A DNA stretch of 64,000 bases from Agriotes lineatus (taxonomy: Eukaryota; Arthropoda; Insecta; Coleoptera; Elateridae), in assembly GCA_940337035.1 (NCBI GenBank), contig OW679202.1, positions 43,789,763-43,853,762 of the forward strand, written 5' to 3'. Both the position numbers and the translations under genes were made by a program. The notes under the pieces were generated by a model. That model was not told where the DNA came from, made no database searches, and worked only from the letters and a program-made list of their open reading frames with translations. Positions 11,222 to 23,239 of this stretch are shown in pieces (position 1 is the first letter of the stretch; every line of letters begins with the position of its first letter).

Positions 11222-11659
11222 TAGACTGTGTCCCAGGATTGATGTTGAAGATGAAGAGGTGCGATGGACTAAACATTTTTGAACTTTATTTTAAGATTGT
11301 GGGATTAAGCCCTGCTTGGTTTGAGGAGAATTTTAAGAATATTTTCAGTTTTTGAAAAATAAATCGGCCTTGATAGTGAAGCGAAAACTGTTTTCTTTTC
11401 AAGTAAACTACCCATTTTGTTCATGATACGGCAAAATTTTACCAAGAAAAGTCGTTCAGAATGAGAAATTATGACCTTAAACAAAATTTGAGGAATATCT
11501 ACTACCTACTTAGATTAAACCGTCATTTTTATTAAATTTAATTTATTTTGCTTAATTTAAAAAAAATGACTCGGGGCTTAATCCCACAATCTTAAAATAA
11601 AATTCAAAAATGTTTAGTCCATCGCACCTCGTGTAACATCAATCCTGGGACACATTGTA
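11222..11659. mobile_element. MITE with about 85-bp terminal inverted repeats
   Basis: The left arm begins near 11222 (GTGTCCCAGGATTGATGTT) and runs through GGTGCGATGGACTAAACATT to GTGGGATTAAGCCC (about 11312). The right arm is its reverse complement, from GGGCTTAATCCCAC (11574) to AACATCAATCCTGGGACAC (about 11653). Arms are about 85 bp with few mismatches, and TA is present at both edges. The interior is AT-rich and noncoding. It lies about 120 bp from the preceding MITE. Confidence 0.75.
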
Positions 11660-11990
11660 TAATCTTCAGTCTTTTTACTGCTCGGTGTCGAGGATCATTC
11701 AACTCTGCGAAAGTGCAGCGGATGTAATGGGTCGCATGTGACTTCCATTCTGATCTCCCGCATCCAAACCCATTCAACAAACCTTAATCGAACTTAACTA
11801 ACAAGTTTCAGTCCATCGCTACTCCGAGAAAAATCGCAGTTACGGCCAGATTTGAACCCAACCCAACTCAACCACCCACACCATCCAATTCCTAACAGAC
11901 GGTTATGATTCTTACTGTATAAAATACAATCTATCGTTTTTGATAATACAAACTTCAAAAAAGCACGTTGAAACATATGAAGGTTTTGTA

Positions 11991-13195
11991 TACGTTGCCC
12001 CCACTTAGTGTAATTGTTCAGTTCATGAAATGGACATCCAGTTCATGAACAGAAACCATGTAATTTTAGGCTTTTCACGATTTGGGCACTTTTTGTGTTC
12101 AGTTCATTAAAAGTAAAAGGTATATTTATAAAATCCTCTAAAATTGCACAATCTGTACATGACAACCATCCACTTCATGAACTGTAGAAATGCTTATTTA
12201 CGTACACTTTGCGTAACATTATAAATGATTCACTAATAATATAAGTTGACAGCTACCTACCGATATTCAGTTATTCATATGACCATCATTGCCATTTCAC
12301 GGTAGACTGTAAAAATGCAAAAATAAATGGCACTGAGATGACCTCATATTCATCAATTTGAATATGCTGATCTAGATATAAAGTAAAACAAAACAAAAAG
12401 GAAAATGATCTATATCCGAATAAAAATCTATACACAACCGATAAACAACGTCTTGTCATAGAGCTACAGTACGTTGTCCTATATGTATAAAGCTTTGTTT
12501 GGTGGTAATCCCGTAGTTTCCCTTTCATCTTGCAATAGTCCACAATCGATGTTTAATACCATAAACAATGAAGAGGATCTAAAAGTGATTAAAAGTGTAC
12601 AAGAACAACAATCTGATGTAGAAAATGCCTCGAAAGATTTGACACTAAGCAAAGGATTAGAAGTGAAAATTACAATAGCTGAATTACTACCTGGCTTTAC
12701 CCGATTTACTACACACCTATGAAAAATGGGAATAAAATAGCATTAGAAGGGTTGTACGACAATAAAGAGATTATGAAAAATTCCATTCATCGAAGCCAGA
12801 ACCATTGGCCATATTTTCTTTGAATGTTATGTTACTTTTGCAATGAAAAAGTGTGTTTTGCATTTATTTTTTGTTATAATTTATCCTAGATCAGGATATT
12901 GAACTTGATGAATACGTAACAGGTCATGTCAATGCCAATTATATTCGTATTTTTACATTCTGCAGAGAAATGACAATCATGAGTCATATCCATATGATTA
13001 ACTGGATACGGGTAGGTAGGTGTCGACTTGCATTACTAACGAATCGTTTAGTGGAAAAATATATTTTCCATTACATGAACTAGACAAAAAGAGTGTTCAA
13101 ATGAAAACAAATAAAATTACACGATCTGGTTTCCAGTTCATGAATTGGATGTCCATTTCATGAACTAAACAATTACACTAAATGGGTGCATTGTA
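11991..13195. mobile_element. non-autonomous DNA transposon, about 1.2 kb, inverted ends
   Basis: The left end (TTAGTGTAATTGTTCAGTTC, 12006-12025, then ATGAAATGGACATCCAGTTC) is matched by the reverse complement at 13130-13183, giving at least 60 bp of imperfect terminal repeat. TA borders are plausible at 11991 and 13194. The motif TTCATGAA / TTCATGAAC recurs at 12018, 12037, 12174, 13137 and 13156, consistent with subterminal protein-binding repeats. The interior holds an 82-codon open frame (12474-12722) beginning MSYMYKALFGGN that I do not recognise. It is too short for a transposase and may be chance. Confidence 0.65.
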
Positions 13196-13199
13196 CCCA

Positions 13200-13690
13200 A
13201 AAATATATACACAGGGTGTTAAAAAATGTGTTCGGGTATTTTATCCACAATTAAAACACATCAAAGCAAAACAAAAATCCTAATCAACATCTTTACTTTC
13301 AGACAACGTTGATTTTGTATTTTATTTACGATTTTTGTAAATATTGACTAATAAGTTATTAAAATCGAATAAATTTAATTGGTGTTGCATAAACCAAAGT
13401 CTTCAAATATCCCCAAGTTAAGAAATCACTTAGATCAGGATACCAAGGAGGCCATGCAACTATACCCCTTCTGCCAACCTAACTCTCGTTGTAGCTTTGA
13501 AATGTTAACTCGTATACGTTCTTTGAGATGCCAGGAAACTGAAAAGCAATGTTTTCATCAAATATCTATTTCCAATTTTTCAAAAGAAGCTGGTAAACCG
13601 TTCTGCCAGTGAACATTCAAAACAAAATCTGTTGTGAATGTTCTCTGGTAATACTGGTATACAACTTCATAATATTGTCGAGTTATTTAT
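13200..13690 (-). pseudogene. mariner-like transposase relic
   Basis: On the minus strand, across frame changes, the segment near 13470-13385 reads as AWPPWYPDLSDFLTWGYLKTLVY. This matches the AWPPRSPDLxPLDFFLWGYLK box around the last catalytic residue of a DD-E/D transposase common in insects. Upstream coding (13615-13480) is present but eroded. An ACAGGGTGTT phrase at 13211 fits the 3' terminal repeat of such elements. The other end was not located. Confidence 0.5.
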
Positions 13691-14810
13691 TTAGATGGTT
13701 ACTAAATTACTGAATAACATATAGCATTTCCTACTCCCGATGAAATACTTTTTTTTTCGTTCATAAAATCAAAATTATCAATTCACGAAAAAACCGTATT
13801 TTGATCCCTTGTAAAAATTGCTATTTTCCTCTGTTATTTCTTCCGTCTCAGCAACGAATACATTTGCGTACTGTTAGTTGTTATCTAGCAACCACGTAAA
13901 CATACTGAAATCATGCATTTTTCGGCCTGGAAACACGACTGAAAAGTATATATTTTATGTTCAATTGGAGAAAAAATATGTCTTTTAGTAAAAAGCGTGA
14001 ATAGTCTTGCTATAAATAAAAATTTATTTGTTGAAGTAGTCGTCTGGTAAAATGTTTAACAAATAATTGAATTATATTGGCATACCCATATTTTTTATTA
14101 GTGTAGTTAGTAACGACTGTTTGATCACTTACAAAAAAACCTGCCTTGAACAGAAATAACATACACTTTTCAAGAGGTTGCAAATAACATAATCTATTGA
14201 ATGGACAAAATAAAATAGTTTTTGAAATTTTAACTGAATAATATAAACACTTGAGAGTGGAACACTAATAACGTTTTGTTTAAAATTTATGACTACCTCA
14301 TGGTAACAAATCCGGCCCACCCCAACATGCCTCAAAAATATCAGCTGAAATGCGACCAAGATGGGTTTGAACGTAAATATCTTCCTAGCGCAACCTAGTA
14401 GCAAAACAAATTCGCTTATATATTCAGTAGATATGTTTATAAATACTCGAAACACAAAAATAAATTGTATAAAACGTACGCTATTACTAAAAAATTGGAC
14501 ATAAATATACACTATTTTTGCGAAGCAAATAAAAGGTTTCCAAATATCAATTTATTTTTCAAAATCAGGACAAAATAATTTCTACTACTTATCAATATTA
14601 TAATCCTTACATATTACACTAAAACGCTTACCAGCTGAAAACTTAAAAATTACTTCCACAAAATAGTAAGAAACAAAAAACTTCACCCATGCCGGTACAC
14701 ACTTCAAAGTCGTGACACGGGATGCAATACTGTCATACCAGCTGCACATATACACCAAGATTTGAGGTAGTTTTATAACAACAATAATTCTAGAAAATAT
14801 AAAATTAAAC
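13691..14810. other. unassigned AT-rich DNA
   Basis: An open minus-strand frame of 127 codons (14512-14129) exists. Its product is a string of F/Y/I/V typical of antisense AT-rich sequence, and I find no domain. It may contain the eroded 5' part of the piggyBac relic that follows. Confidence 0.35.
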
Positions 14811-14959
14811 AAAGGAACTGCAATGTCTGTAGAACGGAAGCAAGACGTTTTAGAGCAGTATTAAGTTTTAAAACAAGTATTATTGACTATTATGCACAAT
14901 GGTATAACTGTTATACCAGAGAGCGTTAAAAGGTTAAGTAATTCGTAATTCTTTTGGTA

Positions 14960-15790
14960 GTAGCTGGCGTTTATAACACCCCCAATGAAGATGATATTCA
15001 TTTCTGGAACCTTGGACGAGCTGTATTCAATAGATTTGTGAGTAGAAATGGATACACTACAATGGTGAGCAAGCAAGACGTTTAAAAGGTAATATGTAAA
15101 AATGCGAACTCTTTTCGAAATATGCCCGTCTATTAAAGCAGATACAAATTCGACAAAGGAAAAAATCCTGATTTTTGGGTTGTACTGCAATTTGTATTAG
15201 CAGAAATTAGAAAAGTTCAATAGAAATACAACTATAAATAGTTATTGCTTTACAACTGTCGACCTTGTAAAACAATTGGTTAAGGAAGGTTTAATTCTTT
15301 TCAGTACAATAAGAAGAAAGAAGCCAGAACTTCCAAAAGAATTAGTTGACAAGAAAAGAAGAGAATTTTATTTTACTCAATTAGCGTTACAAGATTCTTC
15401 TACCATTGCATATTATTGCTCAAAAATTAGAAGCTTGTTACTTTACTTTCCACAATGCATACGAAGTAAGAAGATTATAGATAAGTTCGGGCACTTCATA
15501 ATAAAGCAAAATCCGGTGTAAAATCAAGGATAAATGTGTTTGCCCATATATAGTGAAGTGTCACACAAGGTGGCCAATAATAATGTTATTTGGTTACATA
15601 TACATCAAGACTGCAGCCAGAGAAAAAAGATATCGAACTTCTTCTAAATATGTGAAAAAAACTCGTATAGTCTGCTATCTGCTTCATCTTCTATATCCTT
15701 TGATAGCCGAGCACAACATCCATGCAACAATTAACCTAACGGAGATAGATGTTGGGCATGTCCAGGAAACTGAGAAAATACTATAACAAG
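14960..15790 (+). pseudogene. piggyBac transposase relic
   Basis: Three broken frames in order resemble a piggyBac (DDE_Tnp_1_7) transposase. Near 14988 comes DDIHFWNLGRAVFNRFVSRN. At 15276-15521 comes LVKEGLILFSTIRRKKPELP followed by ELVDKKRREFYFTQLA, which corresponds to the LVxxLxxxxxTxxGTxRxNKxxxP stretch of the family. At 15553-15786 comes TRWPIIMLFGYIYI, corresponding to the RRWPxxxFYxxxxI motif near the C-terminus. The N-terminus and the ends (TTAA targets) were not located. Stops between the segments show it is dead. Confidence 0.6.
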
Positions 15791-15959
15791 TGTAGTAACC
15801 AATGTCTTCTATATCATAAACAATTCGCAATATTATGTGTAACCAAACTTTAGACTAAATAATATCTTATATTCGTCATTTGACAGATAATAAAGAATTC
15901 TTCCAGAAGCACTCTATTAGAGAGAACATTCGAACTAAGATCACTGAAGACTCTACTTT

Positions 15960-17320
15960 TGGACCAAGCGTTATATTAAGGTTGAAGTCGCGAAAATCAA
16001 CGAGCTTTTCAACGTTATGTGGTTGATTCTACGTCAGCCTCTGACGGCCCCTTTAACGTTGAAGTCGTCGCCAAATAAGATCGTTATGTGTGGACGTTAT
16101 AATCTCCATCCAAAAACACGTAGGTTCTCAACATTGTTGCCGACTATTTAACGTGTTTTTTACGTTTGGTTACAAAGCCGACATCGTTTGAACGTCATGT
16201 TACTACACAAATTTCACCCACATGCTAATGTTGCAATGTGGTTGTCTTTTCAACAGAAAATCTACATTCTTTACACGTTAAAACATCGTTTTATTAACGC
16301 CATTGTTTGGTAAAGTGCTAACGTTGTAAGCACGTTACGTTTTAACTACAACTTGAACTTGCTTATTACGTTGAAACAACGTTTTAATGGATACACAATT
16401 GATATTTTATTTACGTCAAGTATTAACGACGGAAAAACGTGAATAAAGCGGCGACTTCATTTGATAAACGAAATCTCGAAATGGGAAATAAATTATGCTT
16501 TGTGGAACATGGAACGTACTATCTACCATATAATCTTCTAATGCAACATATTCTGCTATCCTTATGTCAAACTGGAATAATAAACACACAACGTTCTGAT
16601 TCACAGATTTTCCGATTCTATCAGCGACACAAATGGCGGCCTAAACATTGAATCCAGATCACTAGGCAAAGGGGAAGAACGGCTTGTCAACATACTATAA
16701 CGTTCGGCTGTGGTCTGGTAGGTTAACGCGTTCCAATTGGTCGGCACTATCATGTGAGCAATGACCTTACCCGTGATAGGCGCACTGAGCACACGTGTTC
16801 GCTGCCAACTTTAGTGAAGAAGAGTACAACTTATGTGTTTTTATCAACGTCATGTTGATGTTTAACATTAACTGCTGGTCTAAAATGCTCTTAAAATCAA
16901 CGACTTAAAATCGTAATAAAAGTATCACATTGTTGTATCAAAGTCATATCGACGTTAACAGTCGACGACTAATCTAAAAGGCGTTTCACTTTAACGTTAT
17001 TTTAATGTAATATAGAAAATGTTAAGGTTTCGTGTTTATTTTGAACGTAATTTCTACGTTTTACATTAACTACTGGTCTAAAAAGTTTTTAAAATCAACG
17101 GCGTCATATTAATACGCTCAATAAACGTCAGCGCCAACACGTTTAATAGACGGATTAATTGCCGAAACAGTAAAAGGAATGACTGAAAATCAACGTCTAA
17201 TTCAGGTTGAGAAAATGACATTAACTGTTTGATTAAAATTCAACGTTTAGTTATCAACTAATAGCGTATTCTCAACTATGTAGACGTATTTTAAACGTGC
17301 GTGTGCTTACTGGGGTGGTA
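15960..17320. mobile_element. AACGT/ACGTT-rich repetitive element, class unknown
   Basis: About 1.35 kb is saturated with AACGT, ACGTT and CAACG words on both strands, unlike flanking DNA. Internal repeats are visible: ACATTAACTGCTGGTCTAAA (16865-16884) recurs with two changes at about 17063, and a weaker third copy is at about 17217, giving a period near 198 and then about 155. The block ends near a GCTTACTGGGG phrase at about 17310. No transposase frame is seen. The dense motif suggests binding sites for an element-encoded protein, but clean terminal inverted repeats could not be paired. Confidence 0.45.
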
Positions 17321-19145
17321 TTACACGTTCCAACGAAATTACCCTATTATGATGGTGAAGCTCGATGCCTATTGCAGCATTGGTAAGTATATATATTGAG
17401 GTGTCCTAGTATAGTTCGTAGCATATTAAAAATTCAATGTCTCCTGTATGTGGCCCTATTAATGAAGTTGCTGTTTGCATTTACATGCTGCATTGTATAT
17501 TAATTAGCAACTTGTTATTTAAACAAGAAAATCCTACTTTTCAGCAAATAATATTTTCCGTCTGAAATAAGTTGTACACTTTTTTGCAGATGAGAGTACT
17601 AAAGGTAAGTCTCTCATCGACAGTAATGAGCAAACGCTTCTAAAGAAGTACAATGTGGTGGCGGTTAGCCGCGAATAGAGTCATCGAAGGAAGAGTGCGC
17701 GGCCGTCAATCTGGGCATTAAGTGAGAGCGGGAGCCAAGTAACAAGTTCGGTGTCACTAGTTTAATCACAAGTCGTGCGTGTGACGTATGTTTCACGAGA
17801 AGAATAACTCGTGCAAACCGTTTGAGCGACGTTAGTTCTCCCAAAACGAGAGAAAAGCTCTAAATTGTATAGGTTGAGTTTTACAACACATACAGTCTCG
17901 TTACCAACAGAGCCGGATCTAGAAGTTATGATGTAAGAAACAAGGGAAATTTTGACGCCCCTTTAAAGACTATTGGGTATTGATCGGGACACAAAACAGT
18001 ATCGCATAAATTATCACAACGTCCTTTAATTTTATTATAGAAATACAGTTTACTAGAAATACATAACAAAATCCTAGGATAGACTGTCTACAACTTTATC
18101 TTTCTCTCATTTTACTATACAAAGCATCGATTGCATGTATTTTTTAAATCTAAAAGGCGGCCATTTTCTGGTTAGTTGAAAGTACTGAAAATAGACGACC
18201 TAAGGCAGACACAGGGCAAATGTAAAACATATAGATAAATTCGGATAAGCACCTTCAAGTCTCTCAACTGGATTCCATAATGTTAAAAGGGGTGGTTCTG
18301 TTAATATTAATATGGACACTAAATTTTTAAGTTCTGAACAGAATTCGGTAACCTGTAAACGTTTTCCGCATTTAACATAAAGGTTCTTGGCTTATTTTAT
18401 CGGATTTCCTCAGCTTATTATCGAAATATTTTTGTCAAGTAGGAAGGGGTAGAGCGGGTGGGTGGTTGATTTTCCTTAAATGAACGGTTCACGACTACAT
18501 GATTAACAAATAAGGTTATCACCAAAACCGGAAAAGTTTTACTGAAGAAGACAGTTTTATTTTATTTTATTATATGCGGACCTTGACGATTATATACTTT
18601 TAGCCAGGCGCTTGTTGAAAGGCCCTCAGTCCTAATTTCGCTTTCTCCAAATGGATAATCGTTGTATTGCAACTACAATGTTAGAATTTTATCTCGTTTT
18701 ATGAGTAAAAGCTGAAATAGACTTGTTGATTATATGGCAACTGTAAATATCCTAAAATTGGTGATTCATTAAAAAAATTATATTTATGTTTTCCTAACTA
18801 AATTTTGTTTCGAAATGCTTTTTTACATTACCAATTTTTTATGTAAAAAAGTGGCAAGTGCAAGTTAATAAAAAATAAGTCTTCAAAATCCCTTTCATGT
18901 CAATTGAAATACGATATTCCGAAAGAATAATGTTTTTTATTCATAAAAATTGCAGCCATGTATATATTTTTTCTGCTTTAATCGCATCCTGTTTTATCAA
19001 TCACCATCATTCAAGCGCGTTGGCGACAAACATAAACATTCTCGGTCTGGGGGCAGAAGCGCAGAACAACAGACGGCTGTTGTTAGGATGCCGCCTTTGG
19101 TGGAGATTACCATTCGCTATTCGCTTTGTTATGTTCAGTAGAAAC
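17321..19145. other. unassigned DNA with one hAT-like end
   Basis: Mostly without recognisable features. CAGAGCCGGATCTAG at about 17908, followed by TTTTGACGCCCCTTTA, resembles in reverse complement the GGGGCGTCAAAATG...GGCTCTG stretch at 8504-8547. Two eroded members of one DNA-transposon family are therefore possible. Confidence 0.35.
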
Positions 19146-19149
19146 GATT

Positions 19150-20106
19150 AGGGCTTCGAATGCCATGTGAGGCTTAAAAAATTCCGTGGAAGACCAGAAC
19201 CAACAAACAGAGTTTTAATTATAATCAAAACCGCCTACTTTATTTAAGATTTGGGAAAATTTATTTTTATTAATATGATGCGAGATTCCTTCTTCTTTCT
19301 CGTCCATCGACCAGCAATCTCTTCCTGTTTCGGCAAGTATTCTTGTGAGAACGAAGTTCAGCTTTGGGTCCATCTTTTGAGCGGTCTTTCTACAAATCTT
19401 CCCAGTGGCTATTCGTTTTTGCAGATTTGTGCCAGCGTCTCTTCAGTCATCGTTTCACTTGCTCATTGCATTCTCTTCTTCTGCTTCTATAGTCCATTTC
19501 ACCAGAGAGTTCTTCTAGTGTCGTTGGTGTGTCCCTCTCTTAGTGTCACTCCTAGTGCTGATTTTAATATATTCGTTTCCAAAGTCGAACAGCATCTTTT
19601 ATATTTTTATTTACGTTCTTATTTCATGCATTCCTTGTGTCACGTTCTTGATTTTAGGTATTTAGATATTGACTTTTGTTACTTGCTTTTCCACTTGCAC
19701 CGTTAGATCCTTCTTACTAGTAATTTCAGTCTCAAGGAGAGAACATTCCATAGCTTGTTATTCTGTCGTGTCTTTTCAGTTCTAATTCGTATCTTACAGG
19801 TTCGTTTGATATTATTATTAATTTTGCTTCTATTGCTTATATTTTTCATGATACGTTACTGAGATAATACTGCATTGGTGTTACACTCTTGTTTCTTTAT
19901 CGGTGATAATATTTTTTAAAACTTCGATCAGTAGATTTTCCTTAACTGCTACCTGTACTCTACCCGATCGAATGCTTATTTGAGATCTACAAAGGAAAGG
20001 AATACTGGAACACTAAATTTAATTGACTCCCCAATAACCTGCGTTATCATGAATATGGTGTCCACTGTGTCCTACTATCCTTACATCGTGTATTCTGTTA
20101 ATGTTA
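19150..20106 (-). pseudogene. LINE ORF2 relic, part 1
   Basis: Read on the minus strand from 20075, the frame carries DTVDTIFMITQVIGE and FLSFVDLKQAFDRVEY. This is the reverse transcriptase finger/palm block with the first catalytic aspartate, FxDLKxAFDxV. A long eroded stretch follows, ending with a C-terminal region containing LKRRWHKSAKTNSHWEDL (about 19450-19390). The same sequence, similarly eroded, is found on the minus strand at 24560-26070, so this is one LINE family with two copies. SINE copy 2 is inserted in it at 20121, and LINE sequence resumes at 20509. The plus-strand open frame at 19251-19706 is antisense to this LINE. Confidence 0.65.
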
Positions 20107-20120
20107 GTTTTCTTATTTTT

Positions 20121-20494
20121 GTATGTATGTATGTATAATCTGTAACCTCATTTACCTTGCGGTGTAGAGGCTGGTGCTTTATGCGCTGGCATCTGGCGGT
20201 ACAATGCTCAACTTGCCCCGGATTCGGGATACAGAGTTGGAGCGCCTTTGGTGCTTGCGCAGCAACCATTGTGTGTGTTGTATGTCTTGGTGATGCGTTG
20301 ACCTTGTTACTCTATCTCTTAGGTATGTGGCTCTGAGTAGAGCACAGTTAACTTGGTGCCCAACTGTGAATGGTCTCACTGAGCCCGATTCTAATCGCCA
20401 AGGATACGGAAAAATTCCGACCCCAGCGGGATTCGAACCGAGGACTTGCTTAATGCAAGCCTGGCGCTTACCCATCTGCGCCACGCAGCTTCTT
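20121..20494 (-). mobile_element. SINE copy 2 (tRNA-derived), 374 bp
   Basis: On the minus strand it begins GAAGCTGCGTGGCGCAGATG, with an A-box in a tRNA-like D arm. Next is TTCGAATCCC, a canonical B-box, at about 20438-20429. A tRNA-unrelated body is shared with 7941-8226, and the tail is a TACA/CATA repeat (about 20140-20121). A perfect 14-bp direct repeat GTTTTCTTATTTTT (20107-20120 and 20495-20508) flanks it, the hallmark of LINE-driven insertion. It interrupts a minus-strand LINE in the same orientation. Intact A and B boxes suggest a comparatively young copy. Confidence 0.85.
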
Positions 20495-20508
20495 GTTTTC
20501 TTATTTTT

Positions 20509-20630
20509 AAATTTTTAAAAAATGTTTAATTTTAATTTCTGTTCTAATAGATATATATGTTGTGCTTTCATCTGATGTTACAATCATGTTTATTTCATTA
20601 TAAGTTGTTACGTGTCAAAGGCGTAATTAA
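20509..20630 (-). pseudogene. LINE ORF2 relic, part 2 (other side of the SINE)
   Basis: Sequence such as CTGTTCTAATAG and GTGCTTTCATCTGATGTTAC matches the stretch at 26037-26075 that lies at the equivalent place in the second LINE copy. The SINE therefore split a continuous LINE. Confidence 0.5.
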
Positions 20631-21640
20631 CATTAAAATTTCATTTGTACATAATTCTTGGCAGTGTAGAAGCTTCTTTATTTGAACGTGATGGTCCTGC
20701 AAACGCAGCTTTATTCTCCGTTCGAGGTTATGTGGCAATCTGCTTTACCGGCAGACTTTAGCAGTTTTTTGAAGCTGTGAAATACTTCATTTTAAATTTT
20801 GGTAAGGTAATGAAATTAGCTGAATTTTTTCCGGAATTTTTAGCGTCACCCGGGGGTTGCCAAGCTTTAGCAACCTCGCTTACTTGAGAAGGTGCATTTC
20901 CTCCAGGCGTCATCCAAGAGTTGTAAATACTTCAGCGATTTCACCTACTTATGAATGCCCCTATACATCTGGGAACCTAGCGTCTGAGTGCTTTGCTGAG
21001 GACGTTGTTAGCATCCTCCACCTGCAGCTGTAAGAGCGCGTTTGGAGGCTATTTGATTTACCTCCTGCAGAAGCATGATTATCTCAGATAAGTAGCGTAC
21101 GACCTACTAATTTATGATAGTGATATTTGTACCGCAAGCACCCTTCGAGTAAGTAATGCGCTTAAGAATGATTGGACTGATTACTTTATGCAGCGTTGCT
21201 TAATAAATCTAATGCACTGTTTATACCATTTATTGTCTGATTTTGTTACTGCTACCTTCTGTATTTCAGATATTGTGTTATAACCTGCTGCGATTAAACT
21301 GAGTAAGTTCTTGGTCTGAGTATATTTTTGTAATTGAAAAACTTGTTGCCGCTCATTATATTTGGTAATTACACCATTTAAAGAACTGAACTGAGTCTAT
21401 CTGGCGGTCCTTCAAATATACTCTCCTACTTTGAGATATTTGAAAATATTTAGGAAAACTATAGTTAACAAGTAACGCTAACAAACATGAATCGATCGAT
21501 CAGCTGTTTTGTCCAACTTTTCACATACTAGTTGTACAATATCTGTCCTCACTCGGTCGAATGCCTGGTTGTGACCTACAACGCAGTGCAGGCATATTAA
21601 ATTCTATAAACTAATATTTTTTATTATCTCTGAATTCTTC
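20631..21640. other. unassigned DNA, possible minus-strand coding relic
   Basis: On the minus strand about 20910-20660 reads MTPGGNAPSQVSEVAKAW and on through PPGDAKNSGKNSANFITLP before breaking. This could be an eroded first ORF or linker of a retrotransposon. I cannot assign it. The rest shows nothing clear. Confidence 0.3.
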
Positions 21641-21644
21641 CTGT

Positions 21645-22090
21645 TCTTCCGCTATTTTTATTTTTGTTTTCAGTTTTGCAGGCGAAATTTCGCAGTATGC
21701 CGACCATTCTTAGTTTCAACTCCTCCAGTTGTCAATGCTAATTCGAAATTTCCATTCCTTTTTTTAATCAGATATACCGTTTCAATCAGGCCGAAGTCTT
21801 CAGCAAACTTCTTGGCAGAATCTTCGGGATATTTGATTGACCACCATCCTTTTTTCTCGACAGTAAGTTTTTTTTGTCGAATTGTAATGCTACTGCCCTG
21901 AACGAAGTATGAAAACAAACTAACATTTTATGTTGAACACTACGAATGGTCATCATACTCAAATCGCCCTGTTTTATGTATACTATGGCTGTCAAAATCT
22001 TTAGAGTTGAGTTTAGGAAAGTAGTTGTTGCGTATCTTAGGGCTTTGGTAGCAGATATGGCTCTTTAAAAATGTACGCCCTTTTGTCGAA
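21645..22090 (-). pseudogene. unidentified repeated module, copy A (82-codon open frame)
   Basis: The minus strand 21918-21670 is open and encodes an 82-residue stretch including SSITIRQKKLTVEKKGWWSI, KYPEDSAKKFAEDFGLIETV and YLIKKRNGNFELALTTGG. The composition is globular and alternates hydrophobic residues as a real domain would. The same sequence, broken by stops, occurs at about 24120-24550 and 26745-27220, always on the minus strand. The equivalent upstream part (about 22090-21930) carries GRTFLKSHICYQSPKIRNNY. I do not recognise the domain. Its position next to LINE relics suggests it belongs to a retrotransposon. Confidence 0.5.
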
Positions 22091-22094
22091 AGCA

Positions 22095-22990
22095 AAAAAT
22101 AGGAAATGTTTGGCAAGAAAATAGATGATAGTAATAAGAATAACAAAATATTGTTCTCTAAAATTATAAAAGGTTTAACAAGTGAGAAGAAAGATAAGTT
22201 CCCAGAGCTCAAGAATAAATATATATATAATGGGTGAAGGTGAACTAATAATGAGAAGGTGGAAACAATATTTCGAAGAGCTACTAGTAACAGAATAAAC
22301 ATGCGTAACAAACTCATATAGAAGCAAGTAATATATGTACAAATAAACTAACAACAAGAAAAATTGATTACTTTAACACAAGTGGAAGAGAGTATACGTG
22401 TTACGATGACGGCGCCTCAGCGGAGTTGGTTTAATGGTCATAACTTTTTATGGGAACAGCAGGATAACGGTTATTGCATAAGATCTCTAATAAAGTGTTG
22501 GAGAAAAAATTGATGCCACAAGATTCGACCACAGCAGAAATTATATCGGTTTTTAAAAAGGGAGACAACAAAATACGTTCAAATTATAGGGCTATATCAT
22601 TACTGAGCATTGCAGCCAAAGTCTATGAACTAATAATAGAGAAGAAACTAAGGAAACGAGTAGAGCAGACTCTAGACGTCTAGACGAAGCACAAATCCGA
22701 TTTAAAGCAAACCATAGTACGCAGGAGAATGTGTTCATCTTAAGACAGGTGATAGGTATCTATATAGAAATGATAAGGCACGGCAATAACGTTTACTTAT
22801 GCTTGCTGATAAAGAGATAAAGTCATTATATAGAGAAACTGATAATTATGTAAGAACAGGTGAGAGAGAAACAGAAAGCACCACAACAAGAGATTGGCTA
22901 AGATAAGGGAGCAGACTGAGTCTCTACTCTTTATAATTATATAACATCTCTAATGGAGACATCTGTCAAGAATACTATTATGCAACAAGA
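22095..22990 (+). pseudogene. LINE reverse transcriptase relic
   Basis: Pre-RT linker fragments (RRWKQYFEELL-like, about 22258-22290) come first. A clear block at 22474-22683 follows: TAEIISVFKKGDNKIRSNYR and AISLLSIAAKVYELIIEKKL, the classic finger region GDxxxxxNYRxISLLS. Then come AQIRFKANHSTQENVFILRQ (about 22690-22747; usual AQxGFRxGRSTxD) and IKSLYRETDNYV (about 22810). Stops and lost blocks show it is dead. This is a jockey-like insect LINE, on the opposite strand to the LINEs at 19.2-20.6 and 24.6-26.1 kb. Confidence 0.7.
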
Positions 22991-23239
22991 AGGCAGACAT
23001 GACCAAAGGGCCAAATCTTACGACAATACTGTTCTACCTTCTATAAATACATGTCCCGTTATAATAAATCCTTCAAGACGAAACTTAGACTCATGTGCAT
23101 TTTGGAAAGGAACATCCTTTAGTTGCGAATAAATCTATCATTAAAAATATAATTGCACGTAATTATAACATTCAAAATGAAAAGTGCCTATCACGATGAC
23201 AAAACTAAACTAGATAAAAAAAGCTATCATTAAAGAAAT

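Noticed and set aside
14129..14512. 127-codon minus-strand open frame as a gene
   Set aside because: Composition is that of antisense AT-rich DNA (F/Y/I/V-rich), with no domain and no supporting context.
19251..19706. 151-codon plus-strand open frame as a gene
   Set aside because: It is the antisense of a LINE C-terminal region shared with 24560-24900; serine/cysteine/phenylalanine richness fits antisense of a basic LINE protein.
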